The notes: generated from the letters alone by a model not told the origin. A DNA stretch of 64,000 bases from JBDSKH01 sp050245915 (GCA_050245915.1 JBFWWZ010000004.1:1-64000), one strand, 5' to 3'; positions 33,401 to 42,157 are shown, numbered from the stretch's first letter. A program made the numbers and translations.

Positions 33401-33948
33401 TTGATCGAGACGTAGTCGACGTCGTTGCGGGCGAGCAGCTCCTGGGTGCCTTTCAGCCGCCGGTTCGCCTCGCGCTCCCCGAGCACGGCCTCGCCGAGCA
33501 GGTTGATGTTCAGCCGCACGCCGTCTTTGCGCAGCTTGGAGAGGGTGGTGTCGAGACGCTTCGGGGTGGCGTCGACGACGAGGTGCCCGACCATCTTGCG
33601 CAGCACCCAGCGCGCGATCGGGATGATCGGCCACGGCAGCAGCGGCGCGAATCCGCCGCCGACCTGGATCGCGAACCGCAGGTACCAGGGCAGGAAGCGC
33701 GGGATCCGGTGCGAGAGCTGCTCGAGCTTCTTCGCCGCGACCTTGAGGTCTTCGGGGCGCATGACCCCGTCGACGAACCCGAGGGTGAACTCCAGTCCGC
33801 GCGGGTCCTTCAGCACGCCGGCGAGCCGCTCGGCGCTGGGATCGGGCTTCGCGGTCTTCGACTCGGCCAGCCATTTCTTGACGAGCGTCTCGACCTCGTC
33901 GACGGCGGGGATGTCGGTCAGGGCGGGGGCGGCGGCTTTCGTGGGCAC
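30475..33948 (-). CDS. putA: bifunctional proline dehydrogenase / L-glutamate-gamma-semialdehyde dehydrogenase
   Basis: Large PutA of 1157 residues (GTG start). It turns proline into glutamate in two channelled steps. The FAD-dependent proline dehydrogenase barrel is at about 150-450 (VRIVKGANLAMERVD). The aldehyde dehydrogenase is at about 530-1000, with catalytic Glu in LLGETSGKNAIIV and nucleophile Cys in FGNAGQKCSAASL. A C-terminal domain of about 150 residues without catalytic motifs follows. The N-terminus lacks the ribbon-helix-helix repressor of enterobacterial PutA, so regulation likely falls to the divergent LysR gene 83 bases away. Confidence 0.95.
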   Translation of the reverse strand: MPTKAAAPALTDIPAVDEVETLVKKWLAESKTAKPDPSAERLAGVLKDPRGLEFTLGFVDGVMRPEDLKVAAKKLEQLSHRIPRFLPWYLRFAIQVGGGFAPLLPWPIIPIARWVLRKMVGHLVVDATPKRLDTTLSKLRKDGVRLNINLLGEAVLGEREANRRLKGTQELLARNDVDYVSIKVSSVASQLSMWGFDETVTRVVDRLTPLYEQAAAAKTPKFINLDMEEYRDLHLTIAVFTRLLEQPKMQHLEAGIVLQAYLPDAVAALQALTAWAKARRAAGGAGIKVRIVKGANLAMERVDATMHDWPLATWSTKQQSDTNYKRMLVRAITPENLDAVRIGVAGHNLFDLAFAWLLAQRRLVTTRVEIEMLLGMAAAQADAVRRTTGGLLLYTPVVHPEEFDAAISYLVRRLEENASTDNFMSGLFELDDAGIYGRERDRFAASLADLDLELPAPNRTQDRLHPALPETRREFENEADTDPALAANREWARGLLERSASSDLGKASIAAAAVESEEQLQRLITAAAAAGRRWGQLPGSERADLLDRAGEVLSVFRGRLIEVMASETGKTIAEADVEVSEVIDFAHFYAARARELAAVEGAAFRPVGVTAVVPPWNFPVAIPGGGVLAALAAGSAVLFKPARQAQRSGAVVAEALWEAGVPKDLVTLVDVSGRDLGRQLLTAPEVGRVILTGSFETAALFRSWKPDLPLLGETSGKNAIIVTPSADLDLAVADVVKSAFGNAGQKCSAASLVILVGSVGESDRFRRQLADAVTSMKVGWPQDPATLMGPIVESVQGKLKRGLTQLAEGESWLVEPRRLDDTGRLWSPGVRDGVLPGSEFHLTEYFGPVLGIMTARTLDEAIALQNAVDYGLTAGIHSLDTDEVAHWMDTVQAGNLYVNRVITGAIVRRQPFGGWKRSGVGPNAKVGGPNTLFVLGDWTPVEAGPAGDLTLGELDPRVAAFIETCQPALGYDEFDRVRRGALSDQAAWDTEFGVSRDISGLEVERNVFRYRPAEITVRLAEGGELADLIRVLAAGVRARATMHVSTPVTLPAGVLALATAPNAIQDAVLPIVNVTVEPDAAFHAHVAADRPARIRLIGGDASALAAAVGGAPDVAIWSGPVTAAGRVELLPFLREQAVSVTAHRFGNPDRGFIALPV

Positions 33949-34031
33949 GCCCTCCAGTCTGCGCCGCGGTCACGCTTCACGAAAAGCGGCGGTTTCTGCA
34001 CAGTATCGTTTGGTTTGCGTAAAGTGTCGCC

Positions 34032-34919
34032 ATGATCGACCTGCGGCGCCTCGCCCTGCTGCGCGAGCTGCACCACCGGGGAACGATCGCCGCTGTCGCG
34101 GCCTCCCTCTCCTACTCGTCCTCCTCGGTGTCGCAGCAGCTGTCGCAGCTGGAACGCGAGGTGGGCGTACCCCTGCTCGTGAAATCCGGCCGGCGGGTGC
34201 GGCTCACCCCCGCCGCCGAGCTGCTCGTCACGCACACCGGCGAGGTGCTGCAGCGGATGGAGGCGCTCGAGGCCGCGCTCGCCGCGACCGGGGATGCCGT
34301 GGCCGGCACGGTGCGGCTGGCGGTATTCCAGTCGGCGGCGCTCGGCATCGTGCCGCAGGCGCTGACGTTGTTCGCCGAACGGTTCCCCGCCCTGCGGGTG
34401 GAGATCACGCAACGGGAACCGGAGAGCGCGCTCGCCGCCGTCTGGGCGCGCGAGTTCGACCTCGTGATCGCGGAGCAATATCCCGGTCACGCGGCGCCCC
34501 GGCTCGCCGAGCTCGACCGTGAGCCGTTGTGCGGCGACGAGATCCGGCTGGGTGCTCAGGATGCCGGGGTCGCCTCGATCGCGGATGCCGCGCAGTCGGC
34601 GTGGGTGATGGAGCCGCGCGGCACCGCATCCCGTCACTGGGCGGAGCAGCAATGCCGCGTCACCGGGTTCGAGCCGGACGTGCGCTTCGAGACCGCGGAC
34701 CTGCAGGCGCACATCCGGCTCGTCGAATCGGGGCATGCGGTCGCGCTGCTGCCGGACCTGGTGTGGGGCGGGCGCACGCCGAGCGTGCGGGTCGTGGATC
34801 TGCCCGGATCGCCCCGACGCGAGGTGTTCACCTCGGCGCGACGGGTGGGCGCGGACGCGACGATCGCGGCGTGCCGCGGCGTGCTGGCCGACGCCGTGCG
34901 CGAGATCGGGCTCGGCTAA
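34032..34919 (+). CDS. LysR-family transcriptional regulator
   Basis: LysR regulator of 295 residues: N-terminal winged HTH (IDLRRLALLRELHHRGTIAA, then SSVSQQLSQLEREVG) and a two-lobed effector domain from about residue 90. It diverges from putA; the 83-base gap contains AT-rich repeats (TATCGTTTGGTTTGCGTAAA region, about 34003-34022) that could be its binding site. It probably senses proline and activates putA, by position only. Confidence 0.9.
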   Translation: MIDLRRLALLRELHHRGTIAAVAASLSYSSSSVSQQLSQLEREVGVPLLVKSGRRVRLTPAAELLVTHTGEVLQRMEALEAALAATGDAVAGTVRLAVFQSAALGIVPQALTLFAERFPALRVEITQREPESALAAVWAREFDLVIAEQYPGHAAPRLAELDREPLCGDEIRLGAQDAGVASIADAAQSAWVMEPRGTASRHWAEQQCRVTGFEPDVRFETADLQAHIRLVESGHAVALLPDLVWGGRTPSVRVVDLPGSPRREVFTSARRVGADATIAACRGVLADAVREIGLG

Positions 34920-35007
34920 GCCATCCATCCGTCGCGAACTGCGGCTCGGGGGTGCGGTTGAGCGCACGTCGCGACGGATCGACGCGGAGGAACACGAGCG
35001 CGCTCTA

Positions 35008-35030
35008 TCCATAAAGAAAGTTTACTGATA
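35008..35030. promoter_or_regulatory. candidate ROK-regulator operator
   Basis: An AT-rich island in the otherwise GC-rich gap: ATCCATAAAGAAAGTTTACTGATA, with AAAGAAAGTTTACT resembling the paired TTTAC / TTTCTTT elements seen in ROK (XylR/NagC-like) sites. It lies about 70 bases before the ROK gene start. The remaining gap 34920-35098 shows no gene. Confidence 0.4.
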
Positions 35031-35098
35031 CATTCCTCGGCAACGCCGAACGCGCGCGTTCCCCGCACCGCACCCCCGCGAAAACGAGGAGACCGTCC

Positions 35099-36190
35099 GT
35101 GACCACCGCCCCCGGCACGCCGTCCTGGCTCCGCGAGCGCAACGACCGCACCGCCCTCGAGGCGCTCTTCGAGCACGGCCCGCTCACCCGCAATCGGCTC
35201 GGCGAGCTCACCGGGATGTCGAAGCCCACCGCCGCGCAGATGGTCGCCCGCCTCGAGACCGCCGGGTTGATCGGCCCGGTCGGCGAGGTCAGCGGAGGCC
35301 GCGGCCCCAACGCCGTCAGCTACGGGGTGCTGCCCGACCGCGCCCGCGGCGTCGCCATCGACATCCGCGAGAAGGTGATGGTCGCGACCGTCGTCGACGC
35401 CCTCGACGGCGACCACCCGGTCGTCGAGCTCGATCTCGACACCCTCGACCACCGGGAACGCACCCCGGAAGGCGACGTGCGCGCCGCGATCGACGCGGCC
35501 TGCGCTGCAGCGGACGTCGATCCGCGCACCGTCGTGATCGCCTGGGTCGGCGTCGAAGCCGCCATCTCCGCAGACGGCGACCGCCTGACCCTCACCGACA
35601 CCCTCCCCGGCTGGCCCGAGCTCGGGGCGCGCCACCGCATCGCCGACGCGCTCGGCATCGAGGTCGCGCTCGACAACGACGTGAACCTCGCCGCCGTCGC
35701 CGAACGCGCCGCCGGGGCCGGGGCAGGCAGCGAGAGCTTCGCCCTGCTCTGGATGAGCGAAGGCCTCGGCGTCGCCGTCGACCTCGGCGGAACCGTGCAC
35801 CGGGGCGCGAGCGGCGGTGCCGGCGAGATCGGCTACCTCCCCGTGCCCCGCGGAGCCGACCCCGGTGCCGAGGACCTCACCGACCTCGTCGGCCGCGGAG
35901 CGTTCGCCCGCGTGAACGACCTCGAGGCGTTCGCGGATCGCGTGGCCGTCGCCGCCGCTCCCGTTGTCGCCGTGCTCGACCCCGAGCTGATCATCCTCGG
36001 CGGTCCGATCGGCGTCGCGGGCGGGCGGGAGCTCGCCGACCTCGTCTCGGAACGGCTCGGTCGCGCCGATGTGCGACCGAGCGAGGTCGGGAGCCAGCCC
36101 GTTCTGAACGGGGCGCGCCGCCTGCTCGTGCACCGCATCCGGAGTCTTCTTCTCACCGCAGTCGCCCTAGGAAAGGAAGAAACACAGTGA
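35099..36190 (+). CDS. ROK-family transcriptional regulator
   Basis: ROK repressor of 363 residues. N-terminal winged HTH (EHGPLTRNRLGELTGMSKPT at about 25-44) joined to a ROK kinase-like sugar-binding fold. The usual ROK zinc-cysteine cluster is absent, as is common in actinobacterial ROK regulators. GTG start at 35099 with AGGAG upstream. It is the first gene of the operon running to 41530; the binding-protein gene starts 4 bases inside it. It likely senses the imported sugar or its phosphate. Confidence 0.9.
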   Translation: MTTAPGTPSWLRERNDRTALEALFEHGPLTRNRLGELTGMSKPTAAQMVARLETAGLIGPVGEVSGGRGPNAVSYGVLPDRARGVAIDIREKVMVATVVDALDGDHPVVELDLDTLDHRERTPEGDVRAAIDAACAAADVDPRTVVIAWVGVEAAISADGDRLTLTDTLPGWPELGARHRIADALGIEVALDNDVNLAAVAERAAGAGAGSESFALLWMSEGLGVAVDLGGTVHRGASGGAGEIGYLPVPRGADPGAEDLTDLVGRGAFARVNDLEAFADRVAVAAAPVVAVLDPELIILGGPIGVAGGRELADLVSERLGRADVRPSEVGSQPVLNGARRLLVHRIRSLLLTAVALGKEETQ

Positions 36191-37515
36191 AACGCAATGC
36201 CAGCATCACAGCGATCATCGCGATCGCGGCTGCCACGACATTGGCAGCCTGTTCGGGACCGTCCACCCAGGACATCTCCCCCACCGCCCCCGCGCACCTG
36301 GAGGGCACCGTCAGCCTCTGGCACTTCTTCTCCGACCGGGAGGCTGACGTGATCCAGTCGGTGGTCGACGACTTCGAGGCCGCGAACCCCGACGTCACCG
36401 TCGAGGTCCACTCCGGCCAGGATGACGAGAAGCTGCAGAAGGCGATCTCGGCAGGCAACAACGTCGACGTCGGCATCTCGTACTCCACCGACATCGTGGG
36501 CGCGTTCTGCAGCAGCGGGGCGTTCCGCGACCTCGGCCCGTACATCGAGCGCGACGGCGTCGACATCGGCCAGTTCAGCGAGACCACCGCGAGCTACACG
36601 CAGTTCGAAGGAACCCGCTGCGCGCTGCCGGTGCTCGCCGACGCGTACGGCCTCTACGTCAACGACGACCTGCTCGCGCAGGCCGGCTACGACCACGCGC
36701 CGCAGACCATGGAGGAGCTGGAGGAGATGGCGCTCGCCATGACCACCTACAACGCCGACGGATCGATCGACGTGCTCGGCTTCAACCCGCTGATGGGCTA
36801 CTACGAGAACACGCCCACCAACTGGGCGATGACGGTCGGCGCCACCTGGCTGAAGGCCGACGGCACGTCGAACATCAGCTCCGACCCCGGCTGGGCGGAG
36901 ATCCTCGACTGGCAGAAGGACTTCGTCGACGCGATCGGCTACGACAAGCTGCAGGCGTACAGCGCGGGCATGGGTCAGGAGTTCTCGGCCGACAACGCGT
37001 TCCAGACCGGCAAGCTGGCGATGAACTTCGACGGCGAGTACCGCACGGCGTTCATCGCCGACCAGGCGCCCGACCTGAACTACAGCACGGTGCCGATTCC
37101 CACCCTCGCCGACCACAGCGACAGCTACGGCGGCGGGTACGTGACCGGCAACATCGGCGGCATCGCGAAGAACTCCAAGAACCCGGAGCTCGCCTGGGCC
37201 CTGCTCGAGTACCTGACGACCGACACCGGTGCGGTGGTGAAGCTCAGCAACGGGCTGAAGAACGCCCCGACGATCACGTCGGCGCTGGAGAGCCCCGACC
37301 TGGAGGTGTCGCCGCAGTTCCAGACGTTCCTCGACATCATGCAGAACCCGAACTCGAAGACCACGCCTCCGAGCAAGGTCGGCGCCGGGTACCAGCAGGC
37401 GATGGGCGACTACTGGCAGAAGTACCAGCAGGGCGACGGCGGGGATCTCGCCGACGGCCTGGCAGGCGTCGACAAGGCGATCAACGACTCGCTCGCACTG
37501 GTCGAGGGTCCCTGA
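36187..37515 (+). CDS. sugar ABC transporter substrate-binding lipoprotein
   Basis: Family 1 solute-binding protein of 442 residues. Signal peptide of about 21 residues with lipobox LAAC, then an acidic linker and TVSLWHFFSDREADVIQSVV, the usual opening of the mature fold. Later GGGYVTGNIGGIAKNSKNPE is typical of the sugar-binding C-lobe. It is coupled to the ROK gene and followed by two permeases. A beta-glucoside or chito-oligosaccharide ligand is suggested by the GH4 gene of the operon. Confidence 0.92.
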   Translation: MKRNASITAIIAIAAATTLAACSGPSTQDISPTAPAHLEGTVSLWHFFSDREADVIQSVVDDFEAANPDVTVEVHSGQDDEKLQKAISAGNNVDVGISYSTDIVGAFCSSGAFRDLGPYIERDGVDIGQFSETTASYTQFEGTRCALPVLADAYGLYVNDDLLAQAGYDHAPQTMEELEEMALAMTTYNADGSIDVLGFNPLMGYYENTPTNWAMTVGATWLKADGTSNISSDPGWAEILDWQKDFVDAIGYDKLQAYSAGMGQEFSADNAFQTGKLAMNFDGEYRTAFIADQAPDLNYSTVPIPTLADHSDSYGGGYVTGNIGGIAKNSKNPELAWALLEYLTTDTGAVVKLSNGLKNAPTITSALESPDLEVSPQFQTFLDIMQNPNSKTTPPSKVGAGYQQAMGDYWQKYQQGDGGDLADGLAGVDKAINDSLALVEGP

Positions 37516-37516
37516 G

Positions 37517-38521
37517 TTGACCGCTCTCGCGAACCCGGGGCGTACGGCATCCCTCGCCGTGCGCCCCGGGGCTGTGCGCCCGGGCCTGAAGCGCTCGCAG
37601 CGCCGGCGTCAGCTCACCGCGTACGCGATGCTGGCGCCGGCCCTGCTGGGCCTGGTGATCTTCTTCGTCTACCCGCTGATCGCATCCATCGTCTTCAGCT
37701 TCACGCGCTACGACCTGCTGAGCGACCCGCAGTGGATCGGGCTGCGCAACTACGAGTACCTGTTCACCCAGGACCCGAAGGTGTGGATCGCGGCGGGCAA
37801 CACGCTGTGGTTCGTGCTGATCCTGGTGCCGGTGCGCATCGTGACGGCCCTGCTGGTCGGGATGCTGCTGGTGCGTGCCCGTCAGGCGTCCGGCTTCTGG
37901 CGCACGGCCTTCTACCTGCCCGCGCTGGTTCCCCCGGTCGCGTCGGTGGTGGCGTTCGTGTTCCTCTTCAACCCGGGCACCGGCCCGGTGAACACGATCA
38001 TCCGCTTCTTCGGCGGGCAGGGCCCGCTCTGGTTCAACGACCCCGCCCTGTCGAAGCCGTCGCTCGTGCTGCTCGGTGTCTGGGTGCTGGGCGACATCAT
38101 GATCATCTTCCTGGCGGCGCTGCTCGACGTACCGCGGGAGCAGTACGAGGCGGCCGAGCTCGACGGGGCGAACGCCCCGCAGCGGTTCCGCTACGTCACG
38201 CTGCCGAACCTCGTGCCCGTGCTGATCTTCGCGCTCGTGACCGGGGTGATCGCGGCGCTGCAGTACTTCACGGAGGCGGCCGTGGCATCCGGTGTCGCCT
38301 CGGGCAAGGCGGTCGTCGGGGAGGGCGCCGGGCAGACCATCGGCTACCCCGACGATTCGCTGCTGACCTTCACGCAGTGGATCTACGTGCGCGGGTTCAG
38401 CAACTTCCAGCTCGGCTACGCCTCGGCTCTCGCGGTGCTGCTGTTCGTGGTGGCGGCGCTGTTCCTCGTGCTGCTGATGGGCCGGGTGAAGGCGTTCACG
38501 CCCGAGGAGGCCCAGGGATGA
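37517..38521 (+). CDS. sugar ABC transporter permease (MalF type)
   Basis: CUT1 permease of 334 residues, six membrane helices after a basic N-terminus (LKRSQRRRQLTAYAMLAPAL). The EAA loop is EAAELDGANAPQRFRYVTLP near residue 213. TTG start at 37517, 2 bases after the binding-protein stop. A roughly 50-residue loop between the last two helices (ASGVASGKAVVGEGAGQTIG) is typical of MalF-like sugar permeases. It overlaps the next gene by 4 bases. Confidence 0.92.
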   Translation: MTALANPGRTASLAVRPGAVRPGLKRSQRRRQLTAYAMLAPALLGLVIFFVYPLIASIVFSFTRYDLLSDPQWIGLRNYEYLFTQDPKVWIAAGNTLWFVLILVPVRIVTALLVGMLLVRARQASGFWRTAFYLPALVPPVASVVAFVFLFNPGTGPVNTIIRFFGGQGPLWFNDPALSKPSLVLLGVWVLGDIMIIFLAALLDVPREQYEAAELDGANAPQRFRYVTLPNLVPVLIFALVTGVIAALQYFTEAAVASGVASGKAVVGEGAGQTIGYPDDSLLTFTQWIYVRGFSNFQLGYASALAVLLFVVAALFLVLLMGRVKAFTPEEAQG

Positions 38522-39342
38522 GGCGCGGTGTCGTCACCTGGGTCGCCGAGCACACCCTGCTCGCGGTGCTGCTGGTGCTGTTCGCGGCGCCGATCGTCTT
38601 CGTCGCGCTGACCTCGTTCATGACCGACGACCAGGCGCTGACCGCGACGCTCTGGCCGCAGCCGTGGACTCTGGAGAGCTACGCCGAGGCGTTCGATCGG
38701 GTGCCGCTGCTGCGCTGGTTCGCGAACTCGGCGCTCTACGCGCTGCTCGCGACCGCGTTCATGCTGCTCAGCTCCATCCCGGCCGCCTACGCGCTGGCGC
38801 GGCTGCGGTTCCGCGGGGCGAACGTGCTGTTCGTCGCGATCGTCGTGGCGATGCTGCTGCCGCCGCAGATCACCGCCGTGCCGCTCTACGTGATGTGGGT
38901 GAAGGCCGGGATGACGGGGTCGCTGCTGCCGCTCATCCTGCCGAATCTGCTCGGCGACGCGTTCTCGATCTTCCTGCTGCGGCAGTTCTTCCTCACCATC
39001 CCGCGCGAGTACTCCGATGCGGCGCGGGTCGACGGGGCGAGCGAGTGGGGGATCCTGTGGCGGGTCGTCATCCCGATGGCGCGTCCCGGCATCGCGGCGT
39101 CCGCCCTGTTCCTCTTCTTCCATTCGTGGAACGACTACTACGGCCCGCTGCTGTACACGAGCGAGAACCCGGCGTGGTGGCCGGTCGCGTACGGGCTCGC
39201 CACCTTCCGGGGCAGTCACAGCACCAACTGGAATCTGACGATGGCGATCACGATGCTCGTGATGATCCCCGTCGTGCTCATCTTCTTCTTCGCCCAACGC
39301 GTGTTCGTCGAGGGCATCACACTGACAGGAGTCAAGGGATAG
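38518..39342 (+). CDS. sugar ABC transporter permease (MalG type)
   Basis: CUT1 permease of 274 residues with six helices and the EAA loop SDAARVDGASEWGILWRVVI near residue 165. ATG at 38518 overlaps the previous stop. No ATPase gene follows, so a shared ATPase such as MsiK must energise it. Its stop shares one base with the GH4 start. Confidence 0.92.
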   Translation: MRRGVVTWVAEHTLLAVLLVLFAAPIVFVALTSFMTDDQALTATLWPQPWTLESYAEAFDRVPLLRWFANSALYALLATAFMLLSSIPAAYALARLRFRGANVLFVAIVVAMLLPPQITAVPLYVMWVKAGMTGSLLPLILPNLLGDAFSIFLLRQFFLTIPREYSDAARVDGASEWGILWRVVIPMARPGIAASALFLFFHSWNDYYGPLLYTSENPAWWPVAYGLATFRGSHSTNWNLTMAITMLVMIPVVLIFFFAQRVFVEGITLTGVKG

Positions 39343-40583
39343 TGAAGCTCGCGATCGTGGGGGGCGGGTCGACCTACACCCCCGAGCTCGTCGACGGGTT
39401 CGCGCGGCTGCGCGACGTGCTGCCGCTCGAGGAGCTGTGGCTGGTCGACCCGGATGAGAGCCGGCTCGACCTGGTCGGCGGGGTGGCGCGGCGCATGTTC
39501 GCGCGCGCCGGTCATCCCGGCCGCGTGATCGGCACGACGGACCTGATCGCGGGCGTCGCGGACGCCGACGCGGTGCTCATCCAGCTGCGGGTCGGCGGGC
39601 AGGACGCCCGGCGCGGGGACGAGACCTGGCCGCACGAGGTGCACTGCATCGGGCAGGAGACCACGGGGCCGGGCGGGTTCGCGAAGGCGCTGCGCACGGT
39701 ACCGGTGGTGCTGAAGGTCGCGGAGGCCGTGCGCGCCCACGCGAAGCAGGACGCGTGGATCGTCGACTTCACCAACCCGGTCGGCATCGTCACCCGTGCG
39801 CTGCTGAACGAGGGCCATCGTGCCGTGGGGCTCTGCAATGTGGCGATCGGCTTCCAGCGCCGGTTCGCCGGGATGCTGGGGGTCGCCCCCGACGAGGTGT
39901 CGCTGGGGCACGCGGGGCTCAACCATCTGACCTGGATCCGCTCGGTCACGCAGGGCGGGGCCGACCGGCTGCCGGAGTTCTTCGACCGGTTCGCGGAGGA
40001 CAGCGAGCAGCTGCAGGTCGCGCGGCTGATCGGCGCGATCCCGAGCTACTACCTGCGCTACTACTACCACCACGATCTCGTCCTGGACGAGCAGCTGCAT
40101 TCGCCGTCGCGCGCGGATGCGGTGCAGGCGGTGGAGCGCGAACTGCTCGAGCTGTACGCCGACCCCTCGGTCGACACCAAGCCGGAGGCGCTGGAACGCC
40201 GGGGCGGCGCGTTCTATTCGGAGGCGGCGATCGAGCTGCTGTCGGGTCTGGTCGGCGGGGTCGACCAGACTCGGGTCGTGAACCTGCGCAACGGCACGAC
40301 CCTGCCCTTCCTGCCCGAGGATCACGTGGTGGAGGTGCCGGCGCGGGTGACCGCCGCCGGCGTGGAAGCGCTCCCCGTGCCGGCGTTCGCCGACGACATC
40401 CGCGGCCTCATCTCGGCGGTCGCCGGGTACGAGCGCCTCGCCCTCGACGCCGCGGTGCACGGCGGACGCGAGCGGGTGCTGCGCGCCATGCAGGCGCACC
40501 CGCTGGTGCTGCAGTACGAGCGCGCCGAGAAGCTCACCGCCCTCCTGATCGCCCACAACGCGGAGCATCTCGCATGGGCCTGA
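39342..40583 (+). CDS. 6-phospho-beta-glucosidase, GH4 family
   Basis: NAD- and metal-dependent glycosidase of 413 residues. The N-terminus is a Rossmann fold (KLAIVGGGSTYTPELVDGF), followed by QETTGPGGFAKALRTVP, IVDFTNPVGIVTRAL, GLCNVAIGFQRR with the metal-ligand Cys, GHAGLNHLTW with the His, and YYYHHD. It removes the sugar from a 6-phospho-glycoside by an oxidation/elimination route. GTG at 39342 is fixed by the overlap with the permease stop. As no PTS is present, the phosphate would come from the kinase gene that follows. Confidence 0.9.
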   Translation: MKLAIVGGGSTYTPELVDGFARLRDVLPLEELWLVDPDESRLDLVGGVARRMFARAGHPGRVIGTTDLIAGVADADAVLIQLRVGGQDARRGDETWPHEVHCIGQETTGPGGFAKALRTVPVVLKVAEAVRAHAKQDAWIVDFTNPVGIVTRALLNEGHRAVGLCNVAIGFQRRFAGMLGVAPDEVSLGHAGLNHLTWIRSVTQGGADRLPEFFDRFAEDSEQLQVARLIGAIPSYYLRYYYHHDLVLDEQLHSPSRADAVQAVERELLELYADPSVDTKPEALERRGGAFYSEAAIELLSGLVGGVDQTRVVNLRNGTTLPFLPEDHVVEVPARVTAAGVEALPVPAFADDIRGLISAVAGYERLALDAAVHGGRERVLRAMQAHPLVLQYERAEKLTALLIAHNAEHLAWA

Positions 40584-41530
40584 ACGTCGGGGTCGACGGG
40601 GGCGGCTCGAAGACCCACGCCGTCGCGCTCACCCTCGACGGCGAGGTGGCCGGACGCGGCGACGGCCCGGGCGCCAGCCCGCACTGGATCGGCGTGGAGG
40701 CCTCGATCGACATCCTCGATGCCGCGGTGCTCGCGGCGACGGGGGGCGCCGAGGTCTCCCAATCGAACGTCTACCTCTCGGGGCTCGACCTCGACACCGA
40801 GGTCGACGCCTACGCGACCGCGCTCTATCGGGTCAGCTGGAACGGCCCCGGCACCGTCGTCGCGAACGACCTCTGGGCTCTGTTGCGCGCCGGCACCGAG
40901 TCACCGGATGCGGTCGCCGTCATCTGCGGCACCGGGATCAACGCGGTGGGGGTCCGCGCCGACGGGGCGACCGCGCGGTTCGCGGCGCTCGGACCGATCT
41001 CCGGGGACTGGGGCGGGGGCTCCGGCCTCGGTGAGGAGGCGCTGTGGCACGCCGCGCGCGCCGAAGACCGGCGCGGCCCCGAGACGCTGCTGCGCGAGGT
41101 CGTGCTCGAGGGGATGGGGGTCGGCAGCATCGCGGAGCTCACCGAGCAGCTGCATTTCGGCACGCGGGCGCTGACCGACCTCGCGGTGCTCTCGCCCGGT
41201 GTCTTCGATGCGGCACGGCGGGGGGATGAGGTGGCCGGCGCGATCGTCGACCGGCAGGCCGACGAGGTGGTGGCGTTCGCCCGCGCATCCCTGATCCGCC
41301 TCGACCTGCTGGACCGCGAGGTGCCGGTGGTGCTGGGCGGCGGCGTGATCCGGGCGGGCGACGAACGCATGATGGCGCGGATCGCCGAGCGGCTGGCGTC
41401 CGACGCCCCGAAGGCGCACCTGGTGCTGGTCAGCGCGCCGCCGATCGTGGGCGCCGGCCTTCTCGCGCTGGAGTCGGCCGGCGCATCGCGCGCGGCGCTC
41501 GACCGAGCACGCGCCGCGCTCACCCGGTGA
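40574..41530 (+). CDS. BadF/BadG-type sugar kinase (N-acetylglucosamine kinase-like)
   Basis: ASKHA-fold ATPase of 318 residues. The phosphate-1 motif NVGVDGGGSKTHAVAL opens the protein, VICGTGINAVGV carries phosphate-2, and PISGDWGGGSGLGEEALW and PVVLGGGVIRA complete the site. The family includes N-acetylglucosamine and glucosamine kinases. Overlapping the GH4 gene by 10 bases, it likely phosphorylates the imported disaccharide or a released sugar. This gives an ABC-import, kinase, GH4 route instead of a PTS. The exact sugar is not known. Confidence 0.87.
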   Translation: MGLNVGVDGGGSKTHAVALTLDGEVAGRGDGPGASPHWIGVEASIDILDAAVLAATGGAEVSQSNVYLSGLDLDTEVDAYATALYRVSWNGPGTVVANDLWALLRAGTESPDAVAVICGTGINAVGVRADGATARFAALGPISGDWGGGSGLGEEALWHAARAEDRRGPETLLREVVLEGMGVGSIAELTEQLHFGTRALTDLAVLSPGVFDAARRGDEVAGAIVDRQADEVVAFARASLIRLDLLDREVPVVLGGGVIRAGDERMMARIAERLASDAPKAHLVLVSAPPIVGAGLLALESAGASRAALDRARAALTR

Positions 41531-41548
41531 TCGAGCCTGTCGAGATCA
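41528..41548. repeat. REP-like palindrome between convergent genes
   Basis: TGATCGAGCCTGTCGAGATCA: outer TGATC/GATCA and inner CGA/TCG arms pair. It is the compact form of the element at 5700-5735. Its left end is the TGA stop of the kinase gene and its right end is the TGA stop of the convergent reductase gene. Confidence 0.6.
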
Positions 41549-42133
41549 GGCCGCTGCAGCCAGGTGCTGCTCGCGCACGGCGCGCAGTGCCCCGGCCCAC
41601 GAGACCAGCTGGTTCAGCATGGTGTCGAGGTGCGCGGCCTGGTTGCCGGCGGGGGCGAACACGCTGAAGTTCTCGAAGTCGGTCATCAGCGAGAACGCGA
41701 CCTGCTGCCGCACGTCCGCGATCTGCACCTCGCCGAGCACCAGGCGAAGGTGCTCGGCCGCCCGCAATCCACTCGCGGAGGCGCCGTAACTGACCAGGCC
41801 GGCGGCCTTGTTGTTCCATTCGCCGTAGACGAAGTCGATGGCGTTCTTCAGCGCACCGCTCGTGGAGTGGTTGTACTCGGGGGTCACGAAGACGTAGCCG
41901 TCGAACGAGGCGACCTTCTGCGCCCACGCGCGGGTGTGGTCGTTGGCGTATTTCCCCGCGGATGCCGGGATGGCCTCGTCGAGGTGCGGGAGGGCGTAGT
42001 CGACGAGGTCGACCAGTTCGAACTCGGCGTCGTCGCGCTGTGCGGCGTGGTCGAGGACCCAGCGGGCGACCTGATCGCCGACGCGGCCGGGGCGGGTGCT
42101 GCCGATGATGATGCCGATGCGAACGGGGGACAT
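41546..42133 (-). CDS. NADPH-dependent FMN reductase
   Basis: Flavodoxin-like reductase of 195 residues. N-terminal RIGIIIGSTRPGRVGDQVAR binds the FMN phosphate, and VFVTPEYNHSTSGALKNAID near residue 82 is the second flavin loop. It reduces FMN, quinones or azo compounds. It diverges from a MarR gene with two matching palindromes between them, so it is likely induced when MarR binds a quinone or phenolic ligand. It has a perfect TATAAT -10 at 42174-42169. Confidence 0.9.
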   Translation of the reverse strand: MSPVRIGIIIGSTRPGRVGDQVARWVLDHAAQRDDAEFELVDLVDYALPHLDEAIPASAGKYANDHTRAWAQKVASFDGYVFVTPEYNHSTSGALKNAIDFVYGEWNNKAAGLVSYGASASGLRAAEHLRLVLGEVQIADVRQQVAFSLMTDFENFSVFAPAGNQAAHLDTMLNQLVSWAGALRAVREQHLAAAA

Positions 42134-42157
42134 GCGGAAGGGCTCCTCTAGGTCGGT

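Noticed and set aside
30520..34035. A 1171-codon open frame on the plus strand, antisense to putA
   Set aside because: It is the complement of a strongly conserved PutA; its composition (Arg/Gly/His-rich) and lack of any motif show it is a high-GC shadow frame. Similar long antisense frames at 2100-4292, 25738-28029 and 57286-59250 were rejected for the same reason.
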